DNA of 19,258 bases from CAYOOT01 sp964405665 (GTDB lineage Bacteria > Bdellovibrionota_C > UBA2361 > SZUA-149 > CAZDWZ01), in assembly GCA_964405665.1 (NCBI GenBank), contig CAYOOT010000052.1, positions 1 to 19,258 of the forward strand. Direction: 5' to 3'. The notes beneath the pieces were generated by a model, which had not been told where the DNA came from, did not search any database, and saw only the letters and a list, made by a program, of their open reading frames with translations. Below are positions 15,641 through 19,258 of the stretch, piece by piece (position 1 is the first letter of the stretch; each line of letters starts with the position of its first letter). Position numbers and translations under genes: made by a program.

Positions 15641-16282
15641 GGATTTGAGCCGATGAGACGAAAGATCCTTTATACTCATGACAAAGATGGATTTCTGGTA
15701 GAAGAGTTTTGTCATGTTGGTCAATGGGGAACTCATATTGATCCGCCGGTACATTTTCATAAAGGTTTAAGAAGCACAGAGCAGATTGATCTTAAAGAAA
15801 TGTTTCTTCCGCTTGTTGTGCTTGATGTGCACCAGCAGTCGGAAAATAATCCTGATTATATTCTTTCACTTGCTGATGTAAAAGCTTGGGAGAAAAAACA
15901 TGGAGATATTCCCCAAGGAGCTTTTGTGGCGATGCGCACCGATTGGTCCAAGCGTTGGCCAAGTATGGAGAAAATGCAGAATGTTGATCGGAATGGAGTG
16001 GCTCATTATCCTGGATGGAGCCAAGAAGTTCTGACTTATCTTTATGAAACAAGAAAGATTACTGCTTCCGGACATGAAACTACAGATACAGATCCTGGGA
16101 TTGCGACAACAAAAGATGATTATTCGCTGGAGTCTTACATTTTGAAACAGAACAAATATCAGATTGAACTTTTAAGAAATTTGGATCAATTGCCCGAAGC
16201 AGGTGCTTTGGCAGTATTAAGTTGGCCTAAAGTGGCAAATGGTTCAGGATTTCCAGCAAGAGTTTTTGCGATACTTCCTTAA
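15632..16282 (+). pseudogene. Cyclase-family (kynurenine formamidase-like) gene lacking its N-terminus, fused to ligD remnant
   Basis: From about PWKGFEP onward the frame that carries the ligD tail changes without a stop into a metal-dependent cyclase/hydrolase of the kynurenine formamidase-like family. The metal-binding motif HVGQWGTHIDPPVHF is intact, followed by QIDLKEMFLPLVVLDV, FVAMRTDWSKRWP, ASGHETTDTDPG and the C-terminal GSGFPARVFAILP. Relatives begin with roughly 40-60 more residues (often a signal peptide, then a DLTH-type strand), which are missing. The continuous open frame is 15386-16282; an isolated start at ATG 15653 has no Shine-Dalgarno sequence. The catalytic region looks undamaged, so recent loss or leftover activity are both possible. 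I judge a non-functional remnant more likely. Confidence 0.75.
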
Positions 16283-16348
16283 ATAAAATTCTCTGGAATT
16301 GTTAAGCTTCTAAATTTACAAGTAATTTTTCTTAGTTTAGTTAAGATG

Positions 16349-16361
16349 TAGTATGATACTA
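16349..16361. promoter_or_regulatory. Palindrome covering a possible -10 box upstream of the methyltransferase gene
   Basis: TAGTAT-G-ATACTA is a perfect inverted repeat and contains TATGAT (16352-16357), an acceptable -10 box about 100 bases before the GTG start. The -35 match (TTCTTA, 17 bases upstream) is poor. The rest of the gap 16283-16455 shows only a short ATTATT/AATAAT repeat. Confidence 0.3.
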
Positions 16362-16455
16362 TTTTGGTGCGGATTCATTTTTCACGTGCTATAACTTCCA
16401 ATCTGTAGTCAATTATTGAAATAATGTTGTTGAGGAATCGAAGGAGAATTCAAAG

Positions 16456-17652
16456 GTGAGCACGAGAGGACATTTAAGGTTAGTGGAAGATAAAACAAAA
16501 GCATTGGTTGCTGTTCCAAAACCGATTGAAGGTGATTTTTGGTCAGAAGACGCGGGTAAGGTTCATTCTCTGCATCATATTCATCATTATCATAAGGCAA
16601 TAAACCCTGAACTGGTAAATTTTTGTATTAAAAGATATTCCCGAAAAGGTGATGTAGTTTGCGATCCTTTTGTCGGCAGTGGAACAACAGCATTGCAGGC
16701 AAACTTATTGGCCCGCCTTTCCTGGTGCAGTGATATCAACCCTCTGGCAGTGTTGATTGCTTCGGCAAAAAGTTATCCAGTAGGTTTGGATGAAGTTGTA
16801 TTGCGCTTGAATGAAGTTAATTTTAATGCCCCTGTTTCTTTGGAAGATTATAATTCAACGTTGTATGCTTTTTATGATGCTCAAACTTATCGTGAATTGG
16901 TTAATCTAAAGAAGTTTTTGCAAGCAAAAAGAGATCGCGTAAATTGTTTTATTGAACTGTTGGCGCTTTCTCGCTTACATGGGCACACTCAAGGACATTT
17001 CTCTGTCTATACTTCACCTCATCTCTCCCTAGCTCCAATTAAGCAATTGCATTTGAATTTACGTAGAAGACAGCAACCAGAATATAGAACGATTGCTTCT
17101 CGCGTGATTAAACGTGCCGCTCAAGTATTACAAGATGGATTTGGATCGGAGTTTTTTGATACCTCTTTTCAAAATAAATTTCAGGTTGCCGACGCCCAAA
17201 ATCTAAGATGGTTACCGAGTAACTCTGTTGATTTGGTTTTTACAGCCCCACCATTATTGGATAAATATAATTATTATAACCAGCATTGGTTATCTTATTG
17301 GTTTTCCAACCAAGAAGTAACAAATCAGCAAAACAGCAGTTTTTTAAGCCTGGAACCAGAAGACTGGGCAACATTCATTAGGAATTCCCTGCAGGAAATG
17401 TTGAGAGTTTTAAAACCTGAAAGATATGCCGTTTTAATTGTGGGGGAGGCGATAATTGCCGATAAGAAGGTTCTTTTTGATGAAATTATTGCTAATCAAC
17501 TAAAAACATTAAATGTTAACTCCCGCTACTTTCGAATAACCGAAGTTTTAATACCAAAGCAACATAGTGCCGAAAGAGTTAATGCATCGGAAACTAAAAG
17601 TATTTCATCTTATAATAGGATGATGGTTTTACAATGTAGAGCCAAATCTTAA
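16456..17652 (+). CDS. Orphan DNA methyltransferase-like protein (N4/N6 amino-MTase fold) with degenerate catalytic motif
   Basis: A 398-aa Rossmann-fold methyltransferase. SAM-binding motif I is DPFVGSGTTALQA (70-82) and the ribose-binding acid is D93 in SDINPLAVLIASAK. The N-terminal segment HHIHHYHKAINPELV resembles the start of orphan DNA methylases of the DPF.GSGTT type. The position of the catalytic motif IV, usually TSPPY, reads TAPPLLDKYNYYNQHW (263 onward): the Ser is Ala and the Tyr is Leu, although both prolines and the following family pattern are kept. The last third holds the expected LRVLKPERYAVLIVGE strand. Start is GTG with AAGGAG nine bases upstream. No restriction enzyme or specificity gene is nearby. 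It may modify DNA with altered chemistry, bind without catalysis, or act on another substrate. Confidence 0.75.
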   Translation: MSTRGHLRLVEDKTKALVAVPKPIEGDFWSEDAGKVHSLHHIHHYHKAINPELVNFCIKRYSRKGDVVCDPFVGSGTTALQANLLARLSWCSDINPLAVLIASAKSYPVGLDEVVLRLNEVNFNAPVSLEDYNSTLYAFYDAQTYRELVNLKKFLQAKRDRVNCFIELLALSRLHGHTQGHFSVYTSPHLSLAPIKQLHLNLRRRQQPEYRTIASRVIKRAAQVLQDGFGSEFFDTSFQNKFQVADAQNLRWLPSNSVDLVFTAPPLLDKYNYYNQHWLSYWFSNQEVTNQQNSSFLSLEPEDWATFIRNSLQEMLRVLKPERYAVLIVGEAIIADKKVLFDEIIANQLKTLNVNSRYFRITEVLIPKQHSAERVNASETKSISSYNRMMVLQCRAKS

Positions 17653-17693
17653 TAATAGTATTTACCAAAAGTTGTTTCAGTCAACATTTTTGG

Positions 17694-17711
17694 AAAATGC
17701 TATAGCATTTT
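17694..17711. repeat. Perfect 18-bp palindrome upstream of the CobB-like gene
   Basis: AAAATGCTA and TAGCATTTT form a perfect palindrome with no spacer, midway between the methyltransferase stop and the next start codon. It is AT-rich and not followed by a T run. It could be an operator for the downstream gene or a weak 3'-end hairpin. Confidence 0.45.
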
Positions 17712-17736
17712 ATTCTTACTTTTTTCTTCGGTTAAA

Positions 17737-19146
17737 ATGGAAAATACTCCTAAAAGTAATTCTTTCCCTCGTGTTTTAATTGTCGGAACTCATAAAGGAG
17801 TTGGTGTATCGACAGTGGTGCTAGGTTTGTTGGTTACCTTAAGAAAGAAAAATCTTGGACTGGCCACATTAAAAATCGGAAGTTCACTTGTAGAAGCAAC
17901 ACATCATCGGCGCATTTTGGGTCGAGTTTCTTATGCGATAGATCCCTTGGTGCAAAATCTGGAACAAATAAAGCTAAGTTTATCCCTGATGTCTTCTGGA
18001 ACAGAATTGGCAATAATGGAAGGCAGCGGTGGTTTGTTTGATGATTTCCCACAAAATGAATACTTAAAAAATCAATTGGAATTGGCAGTTTTTTTAAAAA
18101 CACCGATTGTTTTGGTTGTTGATGCCAGTAATTATGGAGAAAGTATTGCTGCCTTAGTTTATGGCTTTAAAAATTTTGACTCTTATGTTCCAATCTACGG
18201 TGTGATTGCCAACAAAGTAAAAGATGCTGAACATAATGAAAAAATCAGCAAAGCAATCTCTACAATTGAGGGCGTTGATTATTTAGGAGGTGTAAAAATA
18301 GGGGATCCTCATCAATTGGGGGGAACTCTTCCTGGTTTAAAATTTTCTAATCCCAGTGCCATTACTAGAAATAAACTAATTGGTAATGCAAAATTAGTTG
18401 ATGATTCGGTTAATTTGGATTTGTTAGTCCAAATAGCGAATGCTTCAGGAGAATTGGAACTTCCTTTTGCTCCACCATTTAACAAAAAAACTTTTAAAAT
18501 TGCTTTTGCCGATGATCAGGCTTTTCATTTAACTATTCAAGACAATTTAGATATTTTACGCAGGTCAGGAGCAGAGATCGTTCCTTTTTCTCCAATCGCT
18601 GATAAGAAATTGCCTAAAGATATTTATGGAATTTATTTGCCTTCCGGCTATCCTCATTTGTATGCATTAGAGCTCAGTAATAATAAAGAAATGCTTCAGG
18701 AAATTTGGAATTTTGTGCAAAATGGAGGAAAGCTTTACGCCGAAGGTGCGGCACTTGCATATTTGTCCAAAAAAGTACTTTTAAAGAATGGAAATTTTCA
18801 TGATATGATTGGAATTCTTCCGGGAAATGCCACAGTGCAAATTGCTGATAATGAACTTCCCAAAGTGACATATCAAGAAGTTCTGACCTCTAATAAATCA
18901 ATCATTGCTCCTAAGGGAATAAGACTTAGCGGATTTAATGATAATCGTTGGTCCATTCGTTTAGAGGTTCCGGTAAAAGATTGTTTTCAATTAAGAGCAA
19001 AAGCTGAAAAAGGAAATGATTTTACAATCTCCGATGGTTTTGCTCCGCGACCCAATGTCTTATTAACCAGATTAAATTTACACTGGGGAATTGAGCCGAA
19101 AATTGCCGATTGGTTTTTAAGAGGGGTGATGGAGAATCTTGATTAG
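17737..19146 (+). CDS. CobB/CbiA-like (cobyrinate a,c-diamide synthase family) protein with lost catalytic residues
   Basis: The 469-aa protein has the full two-domain layout of CobB/CbiA: an N-terminal P-loop ATPase domain (about 10-235) with EGSGGLFDD, VVDASNYGESIAALVYGF and GVIANK, and a C-terminal class-I glutamine amidotransferase-like domain (about 250-469) with YLPSGYPHLYALELSNN, MIGILP and LNLHW. CobB amidates cobyrinate in B12 synthesis using ATP and glutamine. Key residues are missing: the P-loop reads GTHKGVGVST (17-26), with V24 where GxGKT/S has lysine; the nucleophile segment AECGG is AEGAA, with G337 in place of Cys; and the usual YxHxH near the end is LNLHW, with N447 for the catalytic His. 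The frame is intact and length is normal, so this is a maintained divergent protein rather than a recent pseudogene. ATG 17737 has no clear Shine-Dalgarno sequence. No other cob gene and no cobalamin riboswitch is visible. Confidence 0.85.
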   Translation: MENTPKSNSFPRVLIVGTHKGVGVSTVVLGLLVTLRKKNLGLATLKIGSSLVEATHHRRILGRVSYAIDPLVQNLEQIKLSLSLMSSGTELAIMEGSGGLFDDFPQNEYLKNQLELAVFLKTPIVLVVDASNYGESIAALVYGFKNFDSYVPIYGVIANKVKDAEHNEKISKAISTIEGVDYLGGVKIGDPHQLGGTLPGLKFSNPSAITRNKLIGNAKLVDDSVNLDLLVQIANASGELELPFAPPFNKKTFKIAFADDQAFHLTIQDNLDILRRSGAEIVPFSPIADKKLPKDIYGIYLPSGYPHLYALELSNNKEMLQEIWNFVQNGGKLYAEGAALAYLSKKVLLKNGNFHDMIGILPGNATVQIADNELPKVTYQEVLTSNKSIIAPKGIRLSGFNDNRWSIRLEVPVKDCFQLRAKAEKGNDFTISDGFAPRPNVLLTRLNLHWGIEPKIADWFLRGVMENLD

Positions 19147-19203
19147 AAAGAAAATCTAAAAACCGAAAATTAGTTATTGACAACAAGCTTTAAAAATCCA
19201 TAA

Positions 19204-19258
19204 TGATTTCTGATTTCTGATTTCTGATTTCTGATTTCTGATTTCTGATTTCTGATTT
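19204..19258. repeat. Tandem array of the heptamer TGATTTC
   Basis: Seven exact copies of TGATTTC (19204-19252) are followed by six bases of an eighth, cut by the window end, so the true length is unknown. The plus strand meets TGA in every frame within 21 bases. The minus strand is open in all three frames and would read as an EIRNQKS repeat. The array starts 57 bases after the CobB-like stop and looks like an intergenic simple repeat. Confidence 0.95.

Noticed and set aside
17653..17736. Cobalamin riboswitch before the CobB-like gene
   Set aside because: The gap is only 84 bases and contains no B12-box-like sequence, only an AT-rich palindrome.
19204..19258. CRISPR-like array
   Set aside because: The repeats are contiguous heptamers without spacers, and there are no cas genes.

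Overview
This 19.3 kb window is AT-rich bacterial DNA, dense with ordinary chromosomal genes and with no phage, plasmid or CRISPR signature. An LpxC gene (lipid A synthesis), a periplasmic HtrA protease and a lipoprotein-like cytochrome c point to a Gram-negative (diderm) bacterium. The DUF1844 protein, the FdxA/Thermus-type ferredoxin and the REP-like palindromes would fit an uncultured lineage of deltaproteobacterial grade, but I cannot name a taxon. The odd length and the simple repeat at the right edge suggest a metagenomic contig. The genetic code looks standard: TGA ends several intact genes.

Left part, 395-7853, all on the minus strand. Reading in the direction of transcription: larE (TTG start), a PhnP-like metallo-beta-lactamase-fold hydrolase and a large GT4 glycosyltransferase form a tight set; then tRNA-Cys(GCA) with its own promoter, a seven-iron ferredoxin, and the overlapping pair purA-lpxC. 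The LpxC is fused to an N-terminal response-regulator receiver domain whose phosphorylation residues are all present. A nested set of palindromic REP/MITE-like elements lies directly behind the lpxC stop.

Middle part, 8055-14245, plus strand: a DUF1844 protein, an htrA/degP protease preceded by three successive hairpins, a diheme c-type cytochrome lipoprotein, tsaD and rsmA (4-nt overlap), then a YitT-family membrane protein. The theme is envelope quality control plus tRNA and rRNA modification. A 62-nt imperfect palindrome sits in the divergent gap between larE and the DUF1844 gene.

Right part, 14276-19258: a 60-codon minus-strand ORF with a perfect Shine-Dalgarno sequence; a decayed ligD gene (PE domain joined to polymerase domain with the ligase domain missing, a T-run frameshift and an in-frame TGA) whose 3' end runs straight into a cyclase-family gene lacking its N-terminus; an orphan DNA-methyltransferase-like protein with a degenerate SPPY motif; a CobB/CbiA-like protein that has lost the P-loop lysine and both glutaminase catalytic residues; and a TGATTTC tandem array running off the end. 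This part looks like a zone of gene decay or repurposing.

The strongest candidates for undescribed biology are the receiver-LpxC fusion, which would put the first committed step of lipid A synthesis under phosphorelay control, and the glutaminase-dead CobB-like protein. The ligD/cyclase chimera is the clearest record of genome rearrangement.
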